Source of the DNA: Chelonoidis abingdonii
Taxonomy: Eukaryota; Chordata; Testudines; Testudinidae
Assembly: GCF_003597395.2 (NCBI RefSeq)
Contig: NC_133778.1
Coordinates: 25,686,714 to 25,750,713, forward strand
DNA: 64,000 bases
Direction of reading: 5' to 3'
In this document: positions 47,255-57,799 of the stretch, piece by piece
Layout: each line of letters starts with the position of its first letter
Numbering within the stretch: position 1 is the stretch's first letter
Notes under the pieces: model-generated
Database searches by the model: none
What the model saw: only the letters and a program-made list of their open reading frames with translations
What the model was told of the DNA's origin: nothing
Translations under genes and position numbers: made by a program

Positions 47255-47915
47255 TGTGATGGGGCAAGGCCAGATGGCTACAGGAAAGTACTGAGGAACA
47301 GGTATGTTAACCCCAGGCTAAACAAATCCCTAGTACCATGGTAACCAAATGGCATTTGGGGCCAATTAAGATCTTTCTAGAAGGCACTGGAGATAGCTAC
47401 ATTGATTAGAACACCTGCAGCCAATCAAGGCAGGCTAATCAGGGCACCTGGGTTTAAAAAGGAGCTCACTTCAGTCAGGTAGGGAGGAGCCAGAGGAGAG
47501 GAAGTGCGTATGAGGAGCTGGGAGCAAGAGGCGCAAGGAGCTGAGACTGAGAGGGTGTGCTACTGGAGGATTGAGGAATTATCAGACAATCAAGCATTAT
47601 TAGACACCAGGAGGAAGGTCCTGTGGTGATGATAAAGAAGGTGTTTGGAGGAGGCCATGGGGAAGTAGCCCAGGAAGTTGTAGCTGTCATGCAGCTGTTA
47701 CAGGAGGCACTATAGACAGCTGCAATCCACAGGGCCTTGGGCTGGAACCCAGAGTAGAGGGCGGGTCCAGGTTCTCTCCAAACCTGGCAACTCCTGATCA
47801 GACACAGGAGGAGTTGACCCAGACTGTGGGTTTCACCAGAGAGGAAGATCACTGAGGTGAGCAAATCTACCAATAAGCGCAGGACCCACCAAGGTAAAGG
47901 AGGAAGTTTGTCACA
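47255..47915 (+). repeat. Gypsy 3' LTR, full length
   Basis: About 661 bp from TGTGATGGGGCAAGGCCAGA to 'gtttgtcaca', the most complete LTR in the window, with a TATA-like box at 47453-47460. A short deletion lies near 47352-47360 where other copies have 'ggcagttgctccaggttaat'. It shares diagnostic sites with the partial LTR at 28960 and differs there from the palindromic LTRs. Sequence after it ('ttctgcacaaac') is unrelated. Confidence 0.92.
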
Positions 47916-48509
47916 TTCTGCACAAACTTTACTGACACCAGGGCTCACAGCACTTATCAACTGGTGTGAATGAGTGCCCCCAAGATTGCAAGAAGTGAAT
48001 GTTTGTTTGTGATGGGAAATGAGAGGTTGTTAAAGCATTGTTCCCTGTCAGATACCTGCATTGTTTCCTTTCACTGTATTGTCATTTGCATTAATTACAA
48101 AGGCATAAAGATGTTTATGTACACATCTCTTCGGTTCTGCATTCCAGTACCCTGGACAGCAACAGTTAGAATTCTGTTTTTCTTCCCCAATGTCAGAAAA
48201 TTCATGATTGGAGCTGGAAAGGAGGGCATAGAAGAGACCTAGAAATCATTATATGTCTATGACACCAGAGACAGTTATCACAGTTATGTTGACCATTCCA
48301 AACATTGATGATCCCATGGATTATACTCAGAAAGCAAGGTGCATGCACACAGGTGAACAGTAACTTTCATTTAAAGAGATACATGGAACATAGTACTAAA
48401 ACAGTTATTAATAGGAACTGGAAAAGAACAAAAAATAGGGTAAAATTCTGAGAAGCGTGAAAACATCACTTTCTGCAAACCCATATGTGAGATGCCATAG
48501 TGCAATCCA
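47916..48509. other. Non-coding flank
   Basis: No gene. Short A+T-rich sequence; could be the continuation of the Harbinger relic interrupted at 28959, but I cannot show this. Confidence 0.4.
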
Positions 48510-49110
48510 GCCTAATGAGTAGCTGTGTCACCCCTGCCATCTAACATGGGGTGCCTTTTGCTGCTGTAGCCTCCAGCCTGGATTGCTAACAAATAGCCTC
48601 CAGAATGCAATTCACTCCCAGCTATTTCTGTAGTGTATGCTGCAGCCAGCCAGCCATAACTTGACTCTTATCAGCCTGGGTTGTACTGCAGGCTGACCCC
48701 AAGACACTGCTAGTCTTAGATTTTTCCCCAGAAATGTACATCCTGTATTGCCCAGCCCACTCCTGGATAATACAAGTTTATATAAAGTTCATTATTTCTT
48801 TAATAGAAATATAATTCATACAACTTTCCAACCCAAATGGAGTTGCCCATACATTTCAATTTAAACACACTGGGTTAGATAAAACAATAAAACAAATTTA
48901 TTAACTACAAAGAGATTTTAAGGGAGTACAAGTAATTAGGCATAAAAGTTAGAAATGGTTATAAGAAAATAAAATTAAAACAAAACTGATGCCTAATTTG
49001 ACAAACTATATCAGATTCAAGCAAAGTTTCTACCATATGGTTTTAACAGTCTTACCAACCAAACCGTGTAGGTCAGGATCTGTCCTCCCAGAATACAATA
49101 AAGGCTTCCT
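48510..49110. repeat. Dispersed repeat of unknown class
   Basis: 'cctccagcctggattgctaa', 'ctgcagccagccagccataa', 'aacccaaatggagttgccca' and 'tttattaactacaaagagat' are in the order of a repeat I recognise from turtle and crocodilian DNA. A GC-richer first half is followed by an A-rich second half. No coding frame. Possibly LTR-derived; class not determined. Confidence 0.45.
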
Positions 49111-49664
49111 CTCTACCTCTGACAGCTTGTTAATCATCTTTGTTATTGTTTCTGCTACACGCATCACAGCAATTCATGGGATTTCAATAAAATCAGCTAT
49201 TTACAGCAGTGTGTTGCTTGGGAACTACGTTGGGGCAGAGAAGGGTGTGGGAGGCAGCTTCAGGCGTATCACTGAAGCAAGAGGAGATATTTCTAAGAAG
49301 TTGAGATTCTTGCTCTAGCAGTGTCTTTGGTATAATTTTAGCTTTTCAAGGTGGAAAAGATGTCTATTTAAATTTAAAATTACCAATAGGTATTCAGATC
49401 TATTTACATTGCAAGCACCAGCAATGTACACCATTTCCAATTATGGATATAATGGGAATATATATATGTCAAAATTCACTTGCTATTCCTGAGCTCAGAA
49501 TTGACTCACAGACCAAAGCTTTGGAAATCCTATTAACACAAATCCTTTACAAATTTCGGTGCTGCTGGCACATTGTGCTGACGTAATTAATCTATATTAC
49601 CACTTCAGGAAATCTGCTTAACTCTCCCAGTGTCAATTGTGTTGGTTCAGGAATATTGTATAAA
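49111..49664. other. Non-coding, unassigned sequence
   Basis: No gene; short 'atatatat' at 49460. The 109-codon frame ending at 49318 overlaps the repeat just described and has no motif. Confidence 0.4.
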
Positions 49665-50683
49665 ATGAGCCCTGGTCTACACTACTAGTTTAGGTCAAAT
49701 TTAGCAGCGTTAGATTGATTTAACCCTGAACCCGTCCACACAAAGCCATTTTTGTCAATTCTTAAAATTGATTTCTGTACTCCTCCCCCATGAGAGGATT
49801 AGCACTGAAATCGATCTTGCTGGGTTGAATCTGGAGTAGTGTGGATGCAATTCAACAGTATTGGCCTCCAGGAGCTATCCCAGAGTGCTCCATTGTGACT
49901 GCTCTGGACAGCACTCTCAACTCAGATGCACTGGTCAGGTAGTCAGGAAAAGCCCCGCGGTCTTTTGAATTTCATTTCCTGTTTGGCCAGTGTGGTAAGC
50001 TCAGAGGCGACTGTGCAGATCTCATCAGCAGAGGTGACCATGGAGTCCCAGAATCGCAAAAGAGCTCCAGCATGGACTGAACGGGAGGTACTGGATCTGA
50101 TCGCTGTATGGGGAGAGGAATCCATGCTATCAGAACTCCACTCCATCCCAGAGGACTGCCCAAGCAACAGAAAGCTGGCATTCAATAAGTTTTGAAGTGC
50201 AGTGTGGCCTTGTCCTTCCCTCCTCTGCCACCCTACCCAGTGCTTCTCTCCTCCCCCAAGCCTCCCAGGCTACCTTGGCAATTATCCCCCCACTTGTGTG
50301 ATGAATTAATAAAAATCCATGAATTTGAAACACCTCTGCAAGCAGTGATCAAAGGGAGGAGGGGAGTGCAGTTGGCTTACAGGGAAGTAGAGTGAACCAA
50401 GGGGGTAGGTTTTCATCAAGGAGAAACAAAAATAACTTTCACACTGTAGCCTGGCCAGTCATGAAACTGGTTTTCAAAGCTTCTGATGTGAGAGTGCCCT
50501 GCTGTGCAATTCTAACCACCCTGCTGTCTGGCTGCGCGTAATCAGCAGCCAGGAGATTTGCCTCAACCTCCCGCCCTGCCATAAATGTCTCCCCCTTACT
50601 CTCACAGATATTGTGGAGCGCACAGCAAGCAGTAATAACAATGGGAATATTGGTTCCGCTGAGGTCTAACCGAGTCAGTAAGG
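49665..50683 (+). mobile_element. PIF/Harbinger element fragment
   Basis: Begins 'cctggtctacactactagtt', a terminus of the type seen in turtle Harbinger elements, and includes the SANT/Myb-like gene (50041). From 50500 to 50683 there is sequence that, read on the minus strand, resembles the transposase side of such elements ('ctgcgcgtaatcagcagcc', 'attgtggagcgcacagcaag'). The opposite terminus is absent. The right part is cut by the Penelope-like fragment that starts at 50684. Confidence 0.65.
50041..50195 (+). pseudogene. Harbinger SANT/Myb-like DNA-binding protein, truncated
   Basis: From an in-frame Met at 50040-50042 the protein reads SQNRKRAPAWTEREVLDLIA then VWGEESMLSELHS: the first helices of a Myb/SANT-like domain with the conserved W..E tryptophan motif. 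This is the DNA-binding partner that Harbinger transposase needs for nuclear import and target recognition. After about 50 codons the sequence departs from the family pattern and stops at 50195, so only the N-terminal third is left. The open frame starts earlier (49926), but upstream residues show no similarity; I favour the internal Met. Confidence 0.75.
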
Positions 50684-51362
50684 TGCCTCTCTGCCATGTA
50701 CGTTGGCCAAACAGGACAGTATCTATGCAAAAGAATAAATGGACACAAATCAGACAACAAGAATTGTAACATTTAAATACCAGTAGGAGAGCACTTCAAT
50801 CTCCCTGGTCACTCAATAACAGACTTAAAAGTGGCCATTCTTCAACAACAAAAAACTCCAGAAAGAGACTTCAAAGAGAAACTGCAGAACAGGAATTAAT
50901 TTGCAAACTGGACACCATCAAATTAGGCCTGAATAAAGACTGGGAGCAGCTGGGTCACTACAAAAAGTAATTTTCCCTCTGCTGATACTCACACCTTCTT
51001 GTCAACTGTTGGAAATGGTTGATGTCCACCTTGATTGCATTGGCCTCACTAGCACTACAAAAGCAATTTTCACTCTCTTGATATTCACCCTTCTTGTCAA
51101 ATGCTGAGAATAGGCCACTTCCACCTTATTTGAATTGGCTACTGACCTCCCCACTGCATAAGGCAACTTCCATCTTTTCATGTGCTGTAATATTTATACA
51201 GCTTACTGTATTTTTCACTCCATGCAGCTGATGAAGTGGGTTTTAGCCCTCGAACGCTTATGCCCAAATACATTTGTTAGTCTCTAAGGTGCCACAAGGA
51301 TGCCTCGTCGTGTTTTTTTTTTTTTTCTGATACAGACTAACACGGCTACCACTCTGAAACCT
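50684..51362 (+). pseudogene. Penelope-like element, GIY-YIG endonuclease and 3' tail
   Basis: Second copy of the family seen at 19540. The coding part has AMYVGQTGQYLCKRINGHKS (GIY-YIG core including the catalytic Arg region) and PVGEHFNLPGHSITDLKVAI, with a stop between them. The 3' UTR contains two tandem copies of a block of about 90 bp that starts 'cactacaaaa' (50957 and 51053); the 19540 copy has one clear unit. The tail ends 'aacgcttatgcccaaataca', 'ttagtctctaaggtgcca', a T run and 'gactaacacggctaccac'. 5'-truncated; no RT. Confidence 0.88.
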
Positions 51363-52501
51363 GTTTACATGGAAAAGTAATATCAGGAAAGGATTACTTG
51401 TATTTCAATGGTCTTCAGTGTAATAATTCACTCTCCCCCAAAAATAGGGACAAAGCACTTCTCACTTTCTCTATTTTGGCTTTTCATTTAATCTTCCCCT
51501 GTCCTTCTCATCATGTGTTCTCCCCTGGACTTCTAATAGCAACTGAAATAACAGAGAGAGCTAGCAGCACATCACTAGCTACCATCAGGTATTCCATGGA
51601 CCACAGACTGGAAACCATAGGTCTAGAGATTGGATAGGACTCTGGTGTCCGTTCGGGAGGGATGGAAGCTTGGTGCTGAGTCTTATCTTCACCCGGGGTG
51701 CCAATGCACTTAAGACCAATTTTCATAACATCAATGCCAAGATTGATCTCAAATTCAGCCAGAAGATGGAGTGCACATTGCCAGGCTATATTGCTTTGCT
51801 TATTTATTGGCTTTTTTCCATTTTGACTGTTTTTATTATTATTTTAAATAATTAGCTATTTCCATTCTGATTCTTTTCCCCAGAAAGTGAATGCTCAATT
51901 GATTTCATTGTGCAGGTCATTTGATTCAACAGAGGACAAATTTTGCCTGTTAAACATAGTTCAGAAGGGACAATACCAGTCTAAATGTATCAGGTTTGGC
52001 AGTTTACAAATCAATTCTTTCTGTTAGATAGCCTGCTGTCTTGACCAATTGGGAAACAGATTATATCAGATAACTGAACTTTTAATTAGCTGATTGTGAC
52101 AGTCAAGGTTTGAAGGAAAAAAAGAAAATCAATTGGAAGCTGCCAAACTTGGCCAGCTGAGTACACAGAGGCTTTACTGAATTTTACGCGTCGTCCTGAA
52201 GTGATGCTTTAGTCTGTTGGACTCCAACAAGAGGACCTGTCTTACACAGAATTGACCATTCTGGAGACAGAAGGTTATTTCAGGAGCAAGGTTAGCCAGA
52301 TATTTGTTGTTAGTGACCTGTGCCAATGTCCATCATGAAAAGTTGAGGAGATGGTTTAAGACATATCAGCCAGTGTCCTATTGTCTGTGATAATGCAGTT
52401 ATAATTTTACCTTTCCATATTAATGGTTTTATGACAAGATAATTCTGCCAGCCAGAATAGCCTGCCTAAAGAATAAGATTTGCAGGTTACTGTATTAGGT
52501 T
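51363..52501. other. Non-coding, unassigned sequence
   Basis: No supportable gene or repeat end. Small open frames at 51398-51855 lack motifs. Confidence 0.45.
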
Positions 52502-52643
52502 CTGATTCTCCTCTGTCTTACACCTTGTGTTATCATTTATGTGTGCACAAAGTGGATATAAAATGCTACTGCATCAGAAGTGTTTTACACTCACTATGCA
52601 CTTGTATAAAAGACAACACAAGGTGAAGACAGAGGAGAATCAG
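52502..52643. mobile_element. Short MITE with about 29-bp terminal inverted repeats
   Basis: Left end 'ctgattctcctctgtcttac' continuing 'accttgtgtt'. The right end, reverse-complemented, is 'cctgattctcctctgtcttc' continuing 'accttgtgtt', nearly identical over about 29 bases. Total length about 142 bp with no coding capacity. Superfamily unknown; no clear target duplication. Confidence 0.82.
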
Positions 52644-53026
52644 GCTGTTGGAATCTAAACATATTGTGTTAGATTCTCAGGACCAGTCAAGCTTGGATCA
52701 TCATAGAATCCAAGAAGGTGCAGAAGTATGTTTACAGTCCTTCAGTTTTGAGGCTGGATCAGCTGCATGCTCAATTTAGAGCAGCCTCAAGCCTCATGGC
52801 TGCTCTAAGTTGTGTAGGGCTGAAACAGACTTTAAAAATCAGTTCCTGCAGCTGACCATCACAGGAGCACAACAGCATTGCCCTGATATGCCAGCGGAGG
52901 TGAAGTAACTTGTTATACCAGCTCTACACCATCAGAAGATTTCCCTACACCGTTCTCAACTAGCTTATGCGAACTAGTAGTGCCGAGGATCTGGCCCATC
53001 CTTTCCACTTCTCATAGGGCTCAATC
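52644..53026. other. Non-coding, unassigned sequence
   Basis: Nothing recognisable between the two MITEs. Confidence 0.4.
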
Positions 53027-53206
53027 CTGCAACATTAGGGGAACATTCTGGCCATGATCAGGAAAGTATTTACACACACACTTCATGTTATTCATGTGAA
53101 TAATCCCACTGAATCCAATGTTGATTTGCATGTTGCAGGTAAGCACATACTTCAAGTTTTTGTTGGATCTGGACCAGAGTGCTAAGCACCTTGCAGGATC
53201 AAGCCC
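53027..53206. mobile_element. Short MITE-like foldback, 'gatcctgca' type
   Basis: The ends 'gggctcaatcctgcaac' (53027) and, reverse-complemented from 53206, 'gggcttgatcctgcaag' form an inverted pair around about 150 bp of A+T-rich sequence. The same terminal motif occurs alone near 445, 3290 and 57240, so this is a dispersed family. Confidence 0.65.
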
Positions 53207-55194
53207 ATAACTGCTAATTACTTAACTAACATTAATTGTGTCTAATAATTTTTGCATGTTTAAAACACCTTATATTTGCATTGTAAAGGAGTCAGTACAG
53301 GGCTAAATCCTGCCATCTGTTATACATCAGCTTCCCCATTGGATTTTAATGCTCAGTTTGCTAACCTCTGAGGGAAGGCTGTTTAGCATTGAGCTCTTTT
53401 TAATTTGTTGCATTTGATGATCATTTAATACTTTTTTTTTTTATTCTCTTTCCTCTTACTAGAAAGCTGTCTTATCATGAGTATAAAGCAAAACATATAT
53501 TCTTTCATCATAAATACAAATGCTGATTGCCACTTTGGTGCATACTGTGAACTGCCCTTGATATTTGGTATCCAGTAGCTCTGCGTGCAGGTTTCTATTT
53601 TGTCTGGTCTTGCTTTGCCTTTCATTGATTAGCTGAGTACAGAAACAGAACTTCTTTGTCACTTCACTGGAAGCTGTCTGGATGGCTACAAAGTGTATCA
53701 TAGATCAATTCTAGTCAGAGGACTGATTGCAACAAAGTCAATAGCAGAGGACGAAAGCACATATCGTATTACAGGAGCAGGAATGAAAGAGAAGCAGCAC
53801 TTTTAAAAAAAATCCAGCTGAAGCCACGGTTTGTCAAATATACCATGTTTCAGTACAAGGCCGTGTTCCCTGCTTTCATCTGCATCGTCTTGTTTTTTTT
53901 GATGTGCTATCATTTAACAAGACCAGTGACAATCTAGGAGCATCATTAGTGTACTTTTTAGGGACATGATCTCTAGCAGTTAGTAGGGCATCAACTTGCT
54001 TAAGCAAAGCTGATTTGTCCACTAAACCTTGCTGGGCTGTTGCTCCATACAGCCTCCTGGGATGACACTGTGGGTTTATATACTCACAGTTCACAGATTT
54101 CTCTTCCTCCCTGCAAACCTTACTTTCTCCTAGTATATTGTTATGATTATGGACTTATTCCAGAATTGTTCCTAAAATACTAATGTAAATACCAGGGCTG
54201 GAATTAATCAAATATATAAAGCAAATAATGTAAATAGACAACTAATTTTTGTTGTATTTTTGTACATAGGTTAGTGGGGAGGAGGGGGGGGGGCTGGCTT
54301 CTGGGCACTACTATAACCCATACTATTAACACTACTGTTATTATATACACTTCTTTCTCCATCCAGGCCAGATGCCCTAGAAATAGCAAATTACTTTTGC
54401 ACCCATCACCTTGAGTAGGTAAAAAGAAGGGGAGGAAGGCAGAGACAGGCTGAAAGAAGAAAAAAGGTCCATCCAGCTGGATAGAGGTTGAGGTTTTTTG
54501 TTTTGAAGGTTTTAGTTTTGTGTGTTGTGAACTTTCTGTGTTTTCTTTTTGCAAGTAGCTGGAGAATCACTGAGGATCCATTATAGCACTGGAAATCACA
54601 AATGGCTGCTGAGTCCTATACCTATATGGTTGTACAGCAGGCACTCCTGGAGAACTGGCAAATGTTCGCTGTAACCAAGATACAAAAAAAAAAATGTTCT
54701 GTGACACTTTCAAGCGGAGAAGCTGTGCCCAAATATTTTTCTGTTACGAGGCAAATGGAAGAAAGCAAAGCTGTGGCCCCATGAGACACATTGTGATCTG
54801 CAAGTAAGTTTATAGCGTGAATGCCAGGGACTTTGAAGATTTAAGGCTTTCATACACAAGCTCAAGGCCTGTCTATAACACAGATAGAAGATGAATACCA
54901 TCCAATTACCCAACTGTGTATGCAGGAGGGTATCCTCCCTGTACAATGTCTCTGACAGCATACACTGATGCTCATATTTAGAGACAGACATATTTTCAGT
55001 GCAAAAAAAAAAAAAATCTATCAAAACAGGCAGTAGACAGACACTGCAAGCCAATTGCAAAAAATGGACTATGGTGAGTCTCCATTCAATAGCTCATGAT
55101 TTAGAAAAGTGTTCACCTTGAAATAGTCAATATGTGCTCTACCCATGGATATTTAACAGAATACCTCACTTATAGATTAATTAACTGTACAAAC
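53207..55194. other. Non-coding, unassigned sequence
   Basis: No supportable gene. Contains a T run at 53431-53441 and a G run at 54284-54292. Open frames of 60-116 codons lack motifs. Confidence 0.45.
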
Positions 55195-55335
55195 AATTAA
55201 CATGCATCCGATGAAGTGGGTATTCAGCCATGAAAGCTCATGCTCCAAAACGTTTGTTAGTCTAAGGTGCCACAGGACTCTTTGCTGCTTTTACAGATCC
55301 AGACTAACATGGCTACCCCTCTGATACTAAACAAT
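55195..55335 (+). mobile_element. Penelope-like element 3' tail
   Basis: 'catccgatgaagtgggtatt', 'gaaagctcatgctccaaaac', 'ctaaggtgccacaggactc' and 'gactaacatggctacccctc' follow the tail order of the copies at 19540 and 50684. Truncated to the last 140 bases. Confidence 0.8.
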
Positions 55336-56892
55336 TAACAGTGCTCATATGTAAAGACTCAATATCCTCTAGATGGCTTCAATTAAAATACTCATTGGAG
55401 ATGAACAGCTCCACGAATGATGAAGAAATCCTTTATGCATCATTTTATAAATGTTACAAAGTGCAGCTCCTCACTGATTATATATATACGCATTTCTAAA
55501 TGAAAAGTTTCTGTAGGAATACATTTATAAAATATAAAAGAAAATAATACACTTGGTCGCTGTTGAAGCTCAGAAGCATGAGATACATACTGATCTACAG
55601 TAAAAACCTTTGACTCATTTTCTGGAAGATAAAAGAGGTGCAAATTAAAGATTTTAGCCTTCTGTGCCTTTAGCCTTTACTAAGATAACAGCTCTGGAGC
55701 TATCCTAGCATGAAGGTAACATCTGTATGTTATTCCTCCAAAAAGTGTAATATCCAATATTATTTCTAATGAAATACTTAAAGAGTGGTTTAAAGTGGTT
55801 TCCCCCCAGCCATGCATCATGCAGGACCCTAGGGGAATTGAGAGAAAGGTGGCTTTACATCACATCTACATTCCCTGCCCTGCCCTGGGGATTAACCAGA
55901 GTTGATTCAGTCTTCAAAAGAAGTTAATATGCTGCTTGAATTCATGCTTGGCTGCATTAGTCCCAAAGGCATCATTCCAGTAGAGAGAACTCACCGGAGG
56001 GCAGTGATGCTCCAACTATGCTCCCTCACTCTGTCATGCTTCCAACACTCACCAGTACATTGGCCTACTTCTGCTGGCCATGCAGGGGTTCTCGTGTGAT
56101 AAGGGAATTCTCAAATGGTTAGCTAAGCTGGCTTTGCAGCTACTTTGCACAGGCTAATTGATGCAATGCAGTCACAGTGGGGGCCAAAATATCCTTGGTA
56201 TTTCTTTGTAGCTAATGAACACTAATCTGGTATTATACATATAACATAAAAAACCCTCTTAATGATTTAATATGAAGTTAAATGGACACAGAATGCTAAG
56301 ACACAGCATCCTAAGGGCAATGTTAGAATATGGCCACAGGTTAGTGAATTCTCTGACTGGGGGCATCACAGTAGTGGAGGGACCAGGGAAAGATGCAACG
56401 GGCATCTAAGATATTACCCTCAAATTCTAATGTGTGAAACAAAGGAGAAGGCTTGCAGGTTCAGCGGAGGGGGGGGGGCGGCGGCATTTCCTTGGGAGGG
56501 GTATTGCTAAAGGTGCAAAAGACGACTCTTACCGAAATAATGGGAGATATGGATCAGTGTCCATAATGCATTCCTTAGTACCTGCCCAAAGCCAGAGAAG
56601 CTAATGATCCAACCAGCAGACCAAATTCGGTGATGAATCTTGGTCACATGCTACCTGAGGCACGTAGCGCTAATGCTAAGAAAAAGACTGAAATAACATC
56701 TTGCATTACTCCCCTTCCCCTGCCTCAACAGAATACCAGCTTAATTCAGGGCTACTTCTGCACTGTCTGTGAACTGAATCTCAACCCACCAGAACCAAGG
56801 GCTCCTCCAACACCAAACTTCTCGGAGATTTTTCTGATTGTTTCATTTGAGAAATGTTTTTCTCTTGCTGTTTTTACATGTTTTTCTTCTTG

Positions 56893-56895
<3 letters not shown>
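55336..56895. other. Non-coding, unassigned sequence
   Basis: No supportable gene. G-rich spot at 56469-56480. Confidence 0.4.
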
Positions 56896-56923
<28 letters not shown>

Positions 56924-56924
56924 T
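56896..56924. repeat. (CA)n microsatellite
   Basis: About 14 dinucleotide units of AC in an otherwise ordinary stretch. Confidence 0.9.
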
Positions 56925-57088
56925 CTTGATGGTTTTGCCACCTTTGGGTGTTACAGAAGACTCAGAAATATCCAAAAGAATATAATTTGTAGCTTTTTTT
57001 TTTAAAGGAGGCAACACACTTGGGTAAGAATGCCCTCAGGGCTAAAGTTTGCCTCCAAGTGAGCAAGCTGAACCACTAATGCATAAAA

Positions 57089-57112
57089 GTTTTGTTTGTT
57101 TGTTTGTTTTTT
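57089..57112. repeat. (TTTG)n simple repeat
   Basis: About five TTTG units followed by a short T run. Confidence 0.8.
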
Positions 57113-57799
57113 GGCCATCTTTAGCCATGCTGGGTATATCGCCCTGGATGCATTGCATTTCCCAACTATAATAAGCCTATCTTTATATGAATTTCCAATT
57201 TTTAAGAGAAGATAAGTTTTTTTGCACTCTAAGACCTGGATCCAGAAAAGTACTTAGGTACATGCCTATTTTCACTTCAATGGGCTGATTTGTTCAAAAA
57301 TTTCTTGCAAAGATATAACACCAGTAGTTTTAAATTTTGTTTTAGCTTCAAATGAATTGAGTTGTGCATTTTTAAGGTTCGTTAACATCTGAAAGGTTTA
57401 ATTGTAATTTTTGTAATATTTAAATACATAAAATATTGCAAATCCTAATTTCAGGACAACAAATTTGTGAAGTTTAAAATATAAGCAAGTACACCTTTTT
57501 CTTTTTTCTATATGTTTAAACTGTAATAAGGTTTTTCTTTGTCATTGTGATTTTATGAACAAATATCTAATCATAGGAGCAGTTAGTTATTAAAAGAGAG
57601 GGAATATGTTGTGAGTTCAACTCTAAAAAGTATGTAAAATTTTGTGAGGCATCGCAATAATCTGTAATAACAAATGTTGATGTGAGACAGTATGAAAGGG
57701 AGACAGAAAAACTGAATTAGTCTAAATATAAAGGCCTAGGGTATAACTCAAGGCCTGTATTAAGATCATGCTTGGAAAACAAGAAAAATGTGGTTCTAG
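57113..57799. other. Non-coding, unassigned sequence
   Basis: A+T-rich sequence with no gene. A 'cctggatccagaaaag' / 'cacttcaatgggctg' pair near 57235-57288 resembles the 'gatcctgca' repeats. Confidence 0.4.
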
